From Anaerolineae bacterium (GTDB lineage Bacteria > Chloroflexota > Anaerolineae > B4-G1): a DNA stretch of 6,771 bases. A program made the position numbers and the translations under genes. Location: the NCBI GenBank assembly GCA_027079895.1, contig JALWUZ010000226.1, forward strand, positions 1 to 6,771. The letters are read 5' to 3'. Under the pieces are notes generated by a model, which was not told the origin of the DNA, made no database searches, and saw only the letters and a program-made list of their open reading frames with translations. Below are positions 1 through 5,186 of this stretch, in pieces. Each line of letters opens with the position of its first letter. Position 1 is the first letter of the stretch.

Positions 1-871
1 GGGTGGGAGTGGGAGGGTACACGTCGAACTCGACGATCAGGTAGGGCCGGGTGTCGTCGTCCGGGCTGACGATGAGCCGCTGGGCCGCCAGCAGGTCGCC
101 GGCCGTCTCAGGGGAGGCGTCCGGTCGCGGCGCGGAGGCGATCGCCAACCCGTTGTTATCCGTCTCACCGGCGACCCAGGCCCGCAGCAGCACCGTCACG
201 TCCCAGGTAAGCCACTGCCCGGCCATCTTTTCGAGGGCGACTTCCGACGGCGGCGGGGGAGTCGGGGTAGCGGTCGGCGTCGGGGTGATGGTGGCCGTCG
301 AGGTGGGGGTCGCGGTCGGCGTCAGGGTGGGAGTGGGCGTGAGTGTGGCGGTGAACGGGGTGGCGGTGGCGGTCGGCGACGGCGCAGGGCCGGCGTTCAG
401 GCGCGTGACCACGATGGGGGAGTCGAGCAGGGCCGGCCAGGTGTCGGGGTCGCGGCCCGGCGATTTGCCATCCCACCCGTCGAGCACGCGGTAGACGCCC
501 AGCCGCGCCGTCCCCGGCCCGGAGCGACCGTCCACGTAGAGGTGCAGTGTGGCCCGGCGGATCTCCGTCCCCGGCGGGAAGACGCCCAGCGGGAAGTGGA
601 GGTAGGTACGCCCGCGCACGACCGCTCCTTCCGTGCCGTAGCAGACGCCGACGGGGAGGACATCAGTGCCGGTGACGACGGCCGAGCCGGTCAGCCGCCC
701 GGAGGCGACGCCGAGTAGTCGGTCGGGCCACAGTTGCAAGGTGCGGAAGTCCTGGGCGGCGGCGGGGAGGGGGCCGCGCGGGAGCCGCGTCAGCACGGCC
801 AGCAGCGTCAACAGGGCCGCCAGCAGTGCCACCCAGATTCCCGTGCGCGGTGCTGTCCGATGTTTCGGCAT
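1..871 (-). CDS. Secreted/surface DNRLRE-like protein with Thr-Pro insert (3' end outside window)
   Basis: This frame is open from an ATG at 871 to the left edge (290 codons seen, no stop). Residues 12-30 form a hydrophobic helix ending near PAAAQ (36-40), which looks like a signal peptide with an AxA-type cleavage site. Residues about 70-150 (YLHFPLGVFPPGTEIRRATL, then LYV, LGVYRV and W) and 218-282 (WLTWDVTVLLRAWVAGE, NNGLAIAS, RPYLIVEF) match the start and end of DNRLRE/CBM96-like beta-sandwich domains found in extracellular proteins. They are separated by a Thr/Pro/Ala-rich stretch at 162-207. A second Pro-Thr run begins at the left edge (PPTPT), so more of the protein must follow. The binding site is a G-run followed by AGAG directly before the ATG, 20 bases after the scpB stop, so it is probably co-transcribed with scpB. 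Role unknown; export and surface display or substrate binding are inferred from the fold. Confidence 0.82.
   Translation of the reverse strand, partial: MPKHRTAPRTGIWVALLAALLTLLAVLTRLPRGPLPAAAQDFRTLQLWPDRLLGVASGRLTGSAVVTGTDVLPVGVCYGTEGAVVRGRTYLHFPLGVFPPGTEIRRATLHLYVDGRSGPGTARLGVYRVLDGWDGKSPGRDPDTWPALLDSPIVVTRLNAGPAPSPTATATPFTATLTPTPTLTPTATPTSTATITPTPTATPTPPPPSEVALEKMAGQWLTWDVTVLLRAWVAGETDNNGLAIASAPRPDASPETAGDLLAAQRLIVSPDDDTRPYLIVEFDVYPPTPT
251..388 (-). repeat. Low-complexity Thr-Pro-Ala coding tract
   Basis: The DNA is a degenerate run of ACC/ACG/ACT, CCG/CCC/CCT and GCC/GCG codons giving TPT, TAT and TPTPT units (protein residues about 162-207). On the plus strand it reads as gtcggcgtc/ggggtg-like units and creates a long spurious Val-Gly reading frame. 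Such tracts usually form extended, often glycosylated linkers in exported proteins. The codons vary, so this is an amino-acid-level repeat more than a perfect DNA tandem repeat. Confidence 0.8.
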
Positions 872-891
872 CTCTCCCCCCAGGCCGTTGG

Positions 892-1416
892 TCAGTGGTC
901 GTCCTCAAGCGGCGGCAGTTCGTCCAGGCTGCGCAGGCCGAAGTGCTGAAGGAACTCGAAGGTGGTGCCGTAGAGGATAGGCCGCCCGGCGGTCTGGGCG
1001 CGTCCCGTCTCCTCCACCAGTCCGACGCTCAACAGGGTGCGCAGGACGCTGTCGGAGTTGACCCCCCGAATGGCCTCGATCTCCGGGCGGGTGATTGGCT
1101 GCCGATAGGCGATGATCGCCAGCGTCTCCAGCGCGGCCGGCGAAAGGCGGGTGCGAGCCTCTAAGCCCAGGAAGCGTTCGACGCGGGCGGCGGTCTCCGG
1201 GGCGGTGACCAGTTGGACCCGGTTGCCGACCCGTTGGAGGCGCAGCCCCCGGTCAACGTAGGACGCCTCCAACGCGGTGAGGGCCTTTTCCACCTGACCG
1301 ACGGTGGTCTCCAACGCCTCCGCCAGCCGCCCGACACTGACCGGCCCGTCGGCGACGAAGAGGAGGCTTTCCAACTGCGCCGTCAACCCCAGGGAGCGGC
1401 TGTTACTCTGACTCAT
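892..1416 (-). CDS. scpB: Segregation and condensation protein B (ScpB)
   Basis: ScpB dimerises and, with ScpA kleisin, joins the two SMC arms in the bacterial condensin complex that compacts and separates the chromosome. The protein (174 aa from the ATG) has the two expected winged-helix domains. The first is about residues 10-80 (LESLLFVADGPVSVGRLAEAL). The second is about 88-162 and carries the family signature LSPAALETLAIIAYRQPITR, followed by RGVNSDSVL, GRPILYGTT and FLQHFGL. Length is normal for the family. The ATG at 1416 is preferred over an in-frame TTG one codon upstream because GAGG lies three bases before the ATG and directly abuts the TTG. The gene overlaps the end of the AmaP-like gene by 14 bases, suggesting translational coupling. 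The partner scpA, often adjacent, is not in the window. Confidence 0.96.
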   Translation of the reverse strand: MSQSNSRSLGLTAQLESLLFVADGPVSVGRLAEALETTVGQVEKALTALEASYVDRGLRLQRVGNRVQLVTAPETAARVERFLGLEARTRLSPAALETLAIIAYRQPITRPEIEAIRGVNSDSVLRTLLSVGLVEETGRAQTAGRPILYGTTFEFLQHFGLRSLDELPPLEDDH

Positions 1417-2056
1417 CAACCTCGCTGGGCAGCCGGTGGGCCTCCGTTGGTTCTTCCACCTCCTGCGGTTCCGGTTGCTCCGGCTCGGTGACGGGCGGCT
1501 GCTTGCGGCGGACCTTGGGGCGGTTAGCCACTCGCAGGTTGACTTTCGGGGTGCGGGTCACTTTGAGCCCCATCCCCTCCTCAATGACCTGTTTGGCGGT
1601 CTCGATGATCTCGCCGGCCATCTCCGGGACGGTGCCGTCGGCGGCGACTTCGACGTCCAGTTCGACCAAGACGCCGCGCTTCTTGCCGGAGACGTGCGGG
1701 CGGACGCGCAGGACGCTGGGCAGTTGGTCAACCTCGTAACGCAGGCGGTCGGCGATGGATTTGACTTCCACCATCACCTCGCCCCCCTCGACCTTCTCGA
1801 CGCGGATGGATTTCCGGGCCGGTCGGCGCAGTTCCAGCACGAGGAGGAGCAGGAACAGGAGGTCCAGCACCAGCGCAGCGACGATGCCCAGACCGAGCTG
1901 TAGGTAGGTAGGCATGGTGGCGATGGTGTTGGAGGCCGCTTGGGCCTGTTGCGCGATGGTGTTGAGCACCGGGCCCGGCGTCACCAGGGCGATGGAGCAG
2001 ACCACCATCGCGGCCAGCAGCAAGAGCACTATGAAGACACGATTCAAAACGTTCAC
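1403..2056 (-). CDS. amaP: Asp23-family membrane anchor protein (AmaP-like)
   Basis: This 217-residue protein has two hydrophobic helices (about 5-26 and 53-76), then a soluble Asp23/DUF322-like domain (about 84-176) of alternating beta and alpha segments (VMVEVKSIADRL, GVLVELDVEVAADG, VPEMAGEIIETAKQVIEE, VTRTPKVNLRV). It ends in a charged Pro/Glu-rich tail (180-217). This order matches AmaP, which in Firmicutes tethers the alkaline shock protein Asp23 to the cell membrane. Whether it does so here is unknown, since no separate Asp23 gene is visible. The start is GTG at 2056, chosen because AGGAGGTG lies four bases upstream and the hydrophobic N-terminus follows at once. It begins one base after the stop of the hydro-lyase small subunit and overlaps scpB at its end. 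Confidence 0.8.
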   Translation of the reverse strand: MNVLNRVFIVLLLLAAMVVCSIALVTPGPVLNTIAQQAQAASNTIATMPTYLQLGLGIVAALVLDLLFLLLLVLELRRPARKSIRVEKVEGGEVMVEVKSIADRLRYEVDQLPSVLRVRPHVSGKKRGVLVELDVEVAADGTVPEMAGEIIETAKQVIEEGMGLKVTRTPKVNLRVANRPKVRRKQPPVTEPEQPEPQEVEEPTEAHRLPSEVDESE

Positions 2057-2057
2057 C

Positions 2058-2597
2058 TCACACCTCCTCTAGGGTTTGGCCGTAAGCGAACAGGTCGCCG
2101 GCCTGGTAAATGTCCATCTGTACCTGGGAGAAAGGCTGAGCCTGGAAGGTCGCATCCCCCAGGGTGATGAGACCGGTGGCGAAGTCAATCGTCACCTCGT
2201 CGCCGGAGTGGAAGCGGTCGGCGAGGGCGGTGAGGCCGGGCATGGTGACGATGGGCAGGCCGCTGTTGATGGCGTTCCGCTTGTAGATGGCGCCGAAACT
2301 CGCGGCGACGATGGCCGCGATGCCGAGGGCGCGGAAGCAGTCCACCGCCTGCTGACGGGACGAGCCCGCGCCGAAGTTCCGGCCGGCCATGATGATGTCG
2401 CCGGGGCGGGCCTTTTGGGCGAAGTCCTCCCAGCCGGCCAGGTTGTCCAGGGCGTACTGGCCCATCTGGGAGATGTCGGTGATGTGCAGGTAGCGGTTGT
2501 GGAAGATCATATCGGTGTCAATGTCGTCGTACAGGTGGCCGTCGGGGTCGGTCAGGACCCAGAGGCGGCCGGTGATGGTGGTGGGTTTGGTGGTCAT
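2058..2597 (-). CDS. LeuD/aconitase-type hydro-lyase small (swivel) subunit
   Basis: This is the swivel-domain subunit of a two-chain dehydratase of the isopropylmalate/homoaconitate/aconitase superfamily; it closes over the Fe-S active site of the large subunit. Residues 22-38 (LYDDIDTDMIFHNRYL) match the DxDTDxIIPxRYL block. Residues 72-84 (GRNFGAGSSRQQA) match the GxNFGxGSSREHA loop, with catalytic/substrate-contact Ser79, Ser80 and Arg81 kept. FGAIYKRNAINSGLP (101-115) is the FxxIFxRNAxNxGL block. The usual Cys in the loop is Ala, and the usual Glu-His after Arg is Gln-Gln, which fits a side branch of the family. At 179 aa it is a normal length. A GGGAGG site lies four bases before the ATG. 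The partner is at 3316-4566 and is now separated by a transposase gene. The substrate (citrate/isocitrate or another 2-hydroxy acid) cannot be read from the sequence. Confidence 0.87.
   Translation of the reverse strand: MTTKPTTITGRLWVLTDPDGHLYDDIDTDMIFHNRYLHITDISQMGQYALDNLAGWEDFAQKARPGDIIMAGRNFGAGSSRQQAVDCFRALGIAAIVAASFGAIYKRNAINSGLPIVTMPGLTALADRFHSGDEVTIDFATGLITLGDATFQAQPFSQVQMDIYQAGDLFAYGQTLEEV
2061..2068 (-). promoter_or_regulatory. Strong Shine-Dalgarno that fixes the amaP GTG start
   Basis: The minus strand reads AGGAGGTG, then four bases (TGAG), then GTG. This near-perfect anti-16S match supports the non-ATG start. It overlaps the last codons of the upstream small-subunit gene, whose TGA stop (2060-2058) lies between the site and the GTG, so translation of the two genes is probably coupled. 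Confidence 0.75.
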
Positions 2598-2607
2598 TGA
2601 GCCTCCC

Positions 2608-3180
2608 TCATGCGGTTGTCTCTTGTAGCAGGTTCCAAATGGCGACGGACGCGGGGTCAGTTCCGGTAGCGCGTTTGTTGTAGCGGTCTAGTTCCCAGTG
2701 GGCGGGGTTGTCGTTGATGTAGGTTCTGATGGCCTCCAGAACGCTTGCGTCACGGACGATGTGCTCGTAGTAGTTGCGTTGCCAGACCCGGCGATGGAAT
2801 GGGGGCCATCCCAGTGTTTTCACGCCCCGAATGTATTCGTTGGTCGTCATCGTCTTGAACCACTGGATGATGCGCGGTAAGGAGGTGTCCGAAGGTGCTT
2901 CTCTGTTCTCATCCATGATGATTACGATGCCGTGGAAGTGGTTGGGCATGACCACATAGGTATCAGGGCGGACACAGGGGAACTTGGTGCTCAGTTTCAG
3001 CCACCAGCGTTCCACCATACGACCCGCGTCGTTCAGCCGCATTTCACCGTTCAGGATTTCGCCGAACAGGTATTCTCGGTTCTGGGTGCAGATGGTGACG
3101 AAGTAGGCCCCGGGTTGTGAGTAGTCGTACCCTTTCAGGCGGATGGAGCGGCGATGGTGTTTTTGAGGGTCGTATCGCAT
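2608..3180 (-). CDS. REP-associated tyrosine transposase (RAYT, Y1/HUH family)
   Basis: RAYTs are IS200/IS605-like single-strand DNA transposases that recognise REP palindromes with a GTAG foot. The 190-residue protein shows RLKGYDYSQPGAYFVTICTQ (14-33), a typical N-terminus. It also has the metal-binding HUH motif in VVMPNHFHGIVII (76-88; His81 and His83) and the WQRNYYEHIVRD block (133-144), in which Tyr137 or Tyr138 is the likely nucleophile. AIRTYINDNPAHW follows at 150-162. All core motifs are intact. I chose the ATG at 3180 because GGGGGTG lies three bases upstream; an open extension to 3303 would translate the REP repeats and is not believable. The gene sits in the same direction between the two hydro-lyase subunit genes, and its TGA ends 10 bases before the small-subunit ATG. 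It could still be active or may be a resident copy maintaining the REPs. Confidence 0.93.
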   Translation of the reverse strand: MRYDPQKHHRRSIRLKGYDYSQPGAYFVTICTQNREYLFGEILNGEMRLNDAGRMVERWWLKLSTKFPCVRPDTYVVMPNHFHGIVIIMDENREAPSDTSLPRIIQWFKTMTTNEYIRGVKTLGWPPFHRRVWQRNYYEHIVRDASVLEAIRTYINDNPAHWELDRYNKRATGTDPASVAIWNLLQETTA

Positions 3181-3183
3181 CGT

Positions 3184-3190
3184 CACCCCC
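3184..3190 (-). promoter_or_regulatory. Ribosome binding site that fixes the RAYT start
   Basis: GGGGGTG on the minus strand ends three bases before the ATG at 3180. It directly follows the foot of REP-like hairpin A. The CCCC at the 3' end of that hairpin could alternatively pair with this G-run across a four-base UACA loop, so the REP could affect translation of the transposase (inference). Confidence 0.55.
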
Positions 3191-3220
3191 TGTAGGGGCA
3201 CACCCATGTGTGTGCCCCTG
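3191..3220 (+). repeat. REP-like palindrome A (GTAG foot, plus-strand orientation)
   Basis: The plus strand starts TGTAG (GTAG at 3192-3195), followed by perfect 10-base arms: AGGGGCACAC (3194-3203) and GTGTGCCCCT (3210-3219), with a six-base loop. A GTAG tetranucleotide at the foot of a hairpin is the known hallmark of REPs recognised by RAYT enzymes. It lies directly upstream of the RAYT binding site and is inverted relative to the next two copies. Confidence 0.85.
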
Positions 3221-3224
3221 CGCG

Positions 3225-3263
3225 TTTGGCGGGGCGGGGGCGGACACGTGGGTCTACCCCTAC
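3225..3263 (-). repeat. REP-like repeat B1 (minus-strand orientation)
   Basis: This 39-base unit differs from copy B2 at three positions (36/39 identical). The GTAG foot is at its 3263 end when read on the minus strand. The palindrome arms are GGGGCGGAC (3237-3245) and GTCTACCCC (3252-3260) around loop acgtgg. One C/A mismatch and one G/T wobble make this the least perfect stem of the three. Confidence 0.85.
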
Positions 3264-3280
3264 CGCGCCTGTCGTGTGTG

Positions 3281-3319
3281 TTTGGTGGGGCGGGGGTAGA
3301 CACGTGGGTCTACCCCTAC
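3281..3319 (-). repeat. REP-like repeat B2 (minus-strand orientation), overlapping the hydro-lyase stop codon
   Basis: This is the second 39-base direct copy. Its arms GGGGTAGAC (3293-3301) and GTCTACCCC (3308-3316) are perfectly complementary around loop acgtgg. Read on the minus strand the foot is GTAG (3319-3316), and its TAG is the stop codon of the upstream large-subunit gene. The B1-B2 pair in one orientation and A in the other form a BIME-like cluster filling the 135 bases between the two genes. Confidence 0.87.
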
Positions 3320-4566
3320 ACGGGCGCGGAGATCTCTCCCGTCAGGGCGCACCAAGCCGCCGTGACCGGGCTCGCCAGATAGGTTTCGCCCGCCCCCTGT
3401 TTGCCGGGGAAGTTGCGGTTGCTGGTGCTGATCTGCACCTGCCCCTTGCCGGTCATCCCGATGTGGCCCGAAGCACAGCCGCCGCAGCCGGGGTTGCTGA
3501 TGATGAACCCGGCCTCGAACAGGGTCTCCAGCACACCGGAGCGGAGCATCTGCTCGAAGACGGTACGGGTGGCCGGGACGACGGAGGCCATCACGCCGGA
3601 GGCGACGTGCTTCCCTTTGACGACCTCGGCAACGGCGGCGAAGTCCTCGAACCGCCCGTTGGTGCATGAGCCGAAGAAGACGGAGTCCACCCGCCGACCG
3701 GCGACCTCACGCACCGGCATGACGTTGGCCGGGCTGGGCGGGCAGGCGATGAGCGGCTCCAAGCCGGTGATGTCCACCTCGACCGTCTCGATGTACTCGG
3801 CGTCCGGGTCGGCGTAGACCGGTTCTAAGTCGTCTCGACCGGTGCGCTGCCGGGCGTAGGCCACTATTTCCTCCGACGGGGGGATGAAGCCGATGATGCC
3901 GCCCATCTCCGTCACCTGGCTGGCGAGGGTAATCCGTCCGGCCAAGTCCAACTCCTCCACCGCCGGGCCGTAGAACTCGATCGCCCGCCCTAGAGCCCCT
4001 TTGGAGCCCAGTTGCCGCAGCACCGCCAGCGTCAGGTCGCGGGCGGTGCAGGGGTACTCGATTTTTCCCTTGACGATCACCCTCATCGTCGGCGGCACCT
4101 CGAACCAGGTCTTGCCGGTCTTGAAGGTGAAGGCGATGTCCTTGTCCCCCATCCCCTGCCCGAAGGCCCCGACGGCTCCCAGGATGTTGAGGTGGCTGTC
4201 GGTGCCGACGAAGGTCGAGCCGGGGTAGGCCAGTCCCTCCTCAATGGCGACGTGGGAGCCGATTCCGGCGTCCACGTCGTACACTTTGACCCCCTGCTCC
4301 CGCGCCCAGATGCGGCAGATCTGCTGATTGTTGGCGTAGGGGATGTTCTTGGCCGGGACCACCAGGTCGAAGGTGAAGAAAGTCTTGTCCTTGTCGGCCA
4401 CCGGCGCGTCGCCGTAGTGAGTGCGGTAGTTCTGGACGACGTTGGCGCCGGCGAAGTCGCGGGCGGTGCGCACGTCCAGGTCGAGCCAGATGATGCTCCC
4501 CGGCGAGACGTCGGTTCCGGCGGGGCTGTGGGCCTGAAAGATTTTCTGAATGATCGTCTGTCCCAT
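3316..4566 (-). CDS. LeuC/homoaconitase-type hydro-lyase large subunit (aconitase family)
   Basis: This is the Fe-S subunit of a two-chain dehydratase/isomerase of the aconitase superfamily (3-isopropylmalate, homoaconitate and related 2-hydroxy-acid dehydratases). At 416 aa it is the length of archaeal-type LeuC/HACN. The three cluster ligands are present: Cys301 in FFGSCTNGR, and Cys361 and Cys364 in NPGCGGCASGHIG. Also present are VGTDSH (120-125), GKTWFEVPPTMRV (151-163) and STSNRNFPGKQG (380-391), the substrate-binding block that is LeuC/HACN-like. Unusually, the otherwise strongly conserved Asp-His of this family reads Asp67-Leu68 (FDLVVPAKN in place of FDHNVPAxT). I chose the ATG at 4566, with AGGAG seven bases upstream, over a TTG one codon earlier. 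The position after a citrate synthase/lyase-like gene suggests a citrate-isocitrate or similar reaction, but an altered substrate is possible. The stop codon lies inside a REP. Confidence 0.86.
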   Translation of the reverse strand: MGQTIIQKIFQAHSPAGTDVSPGSIIWLDLDVRTARDFAGANVVQNYRTHYGDAPVADKDKTFFTFDLVVPAKNIPYANNQQICRIWAREQGVKVYDVDAGIGSHVAIEEGLAYPGSTFVGTDSHLNILGAVGAFGQGMGDKDIAFTFKTGKTWFEVPPTMRVIVKGKIEYPCTARDLTLAVLRQLGSKGALGRAIEFYGPAVEELDLAGRITLASQVTEMGGIIGFIPPSEEIVAYARQRTGRDDLEPVYADPDAEYIETVEVDITGLEPLIACPPSPANVMPVREVAGRRVDSVFFGSCTNGRFEDFAAVAEVVKGKHVASGVMASVVPATRTVFEQMLRSGVLETLFEAGFIISNPGCGGCASGHIGMTGKGQVQISTSNRNFPGKQGAGETYLASPVTAAWCALTGEISAPV

Positions 4567-4603
4567 CAATCTTCTCCTGATTGGCTTGGCCCGTCACGCG
4601 AGG

Positions 4604-5185
4604 CTATTCTCCGACACTCATTCTAGCAGCGAGGTGCTTGTCCTGCCCCAGCCGCTTGAGCGAATGGAAGTTCATGAAGTCGGCGTGATTGATCAGGGTC
4701 GCCTCGGTGGTGCGGATGACTTTGTCGCCCTCTCCGGCGTGGGCGGCGATGATGTGCTGCACCTCGACCGGCAGGCCGTTGCGGGCGGCCAGTTCCATCC
4801 CGGTGAACGGGTGACGCAGCAACTTCCCGGCGTAGGTCTGCACGGTGACGCCGTCGGCGCGGTTTTCGTACTCCAACAACTTGCCGATGTCGTGCAGCAG
4901 GCCGCCGGAGATGAGGTAGTCGGTGTTGACCGGCAGCCGCTCGCCGTAGATTTCCGCGAAGACCGCGGCGGCCCGGAGCGCGGTCAGCGTCACCGCGCGG
5001 ATGTGCTCGATGTAGGAGGCGGGGCAGGGGTCAATCAACAGCGTGAAGGGCATTCGGGCCAGCGCATCCGGCGTCCAGCCGCTCTCCTCCATCGCCTCCA
5101 ACCAGGTCTGGATGGTCTTCTCCCGCAGGTCGTCGTCCGCGATCAGGTCGAACTCAGGGATCAGTTGCAAGAGCCTCTCTCTCAT
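4604..5185 (-). CDS. HD-domain metal-dependent phosphohydrolase-like protein
   Basis: This 193-residue soluble protein contains an HD-superfamily fold. Candidate metal ligands are His61 (YIEHIRAVT), His98-Asp99 in GGLLHDIGKLLEYE, His125 (RHPFTGMELA), His149 (AAHAGEGD) and Asp169 (NHADFMNF). The order H...HD...H...H...D is typical of HD phosphohydrolases, which cleave phosphomonoesters or phosphodiesters including nucleotides. No partner domain (RelA-like, sensor or GGDEF) is present. The ATG at 5185 lies one base after the stop of the citrate synthase-like gene, with GGAGGT correctly placed, so the two are surely co-expressed. The substrate is unknown. Its place between two citrate-pathway genes suggests a regulatory or clean-up role in that pathway, but this is only an inference from position. 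Confidence 0.87.
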   Translation of the reverse strand: MRERLLQLIPEFDLIADDDLREKTIQTWLEAMEESGWTPDALARMPFTLLIDPCPASYIEHIRAVTLTALRAAAVFAEIYGERLPVNTDYLISGGLLHDIGKLLEYENRADGVTVQTYAGKLLRHPFTGMELAARNGLPVEVQHIIAAHAGEGDKVIRTTEATLINHADFMNFHSLKRLGQDKHLAARMSVGE

Positions 5186-5186
5186 T

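Noticed and set aside
51..494. Plus-strand frame rich in VGVAVGVGV repeats
   Set aside because: It is the antisense of the Thr-Pro-rich tract in the secreted protein; it has no convincing binding site, and the opposite strand shows a signal peptide and recognisable domain blocks.
2076..2600. Plus-strand open frame opposite the small hydro-lyase subunit
   Set aside because: Its Gly/Val/Asp-rich product has no recognisable motifs, and it mirrors the LeuD-like gene codon for codon. The same holds for the frame at 4012-4626 opposite the large subunit.
3181..3303. N-terminal extension of the RAYT to 3303
   Set aside because: The extra 41 residues are translations of the REP repeats. A binding site directly before the ATG at 3180 and the family's usual N-terminus support the shorter protein.
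3293..3316. REP hairpin B2 as an intrinsic terminator for the large-subunit gene
   Set aside because: The stem is strong, but on the minus strand it is followed by GCCCC-type sequence with no U-run, so rho-independent termination is not supported.
3191..3319. The repeats as a short CRISPR array
   Set aside because: There are only three copies, one is inverted, spacing is irregular and short, each unit is itself palindromic, and a RAYT gene is adjacent.
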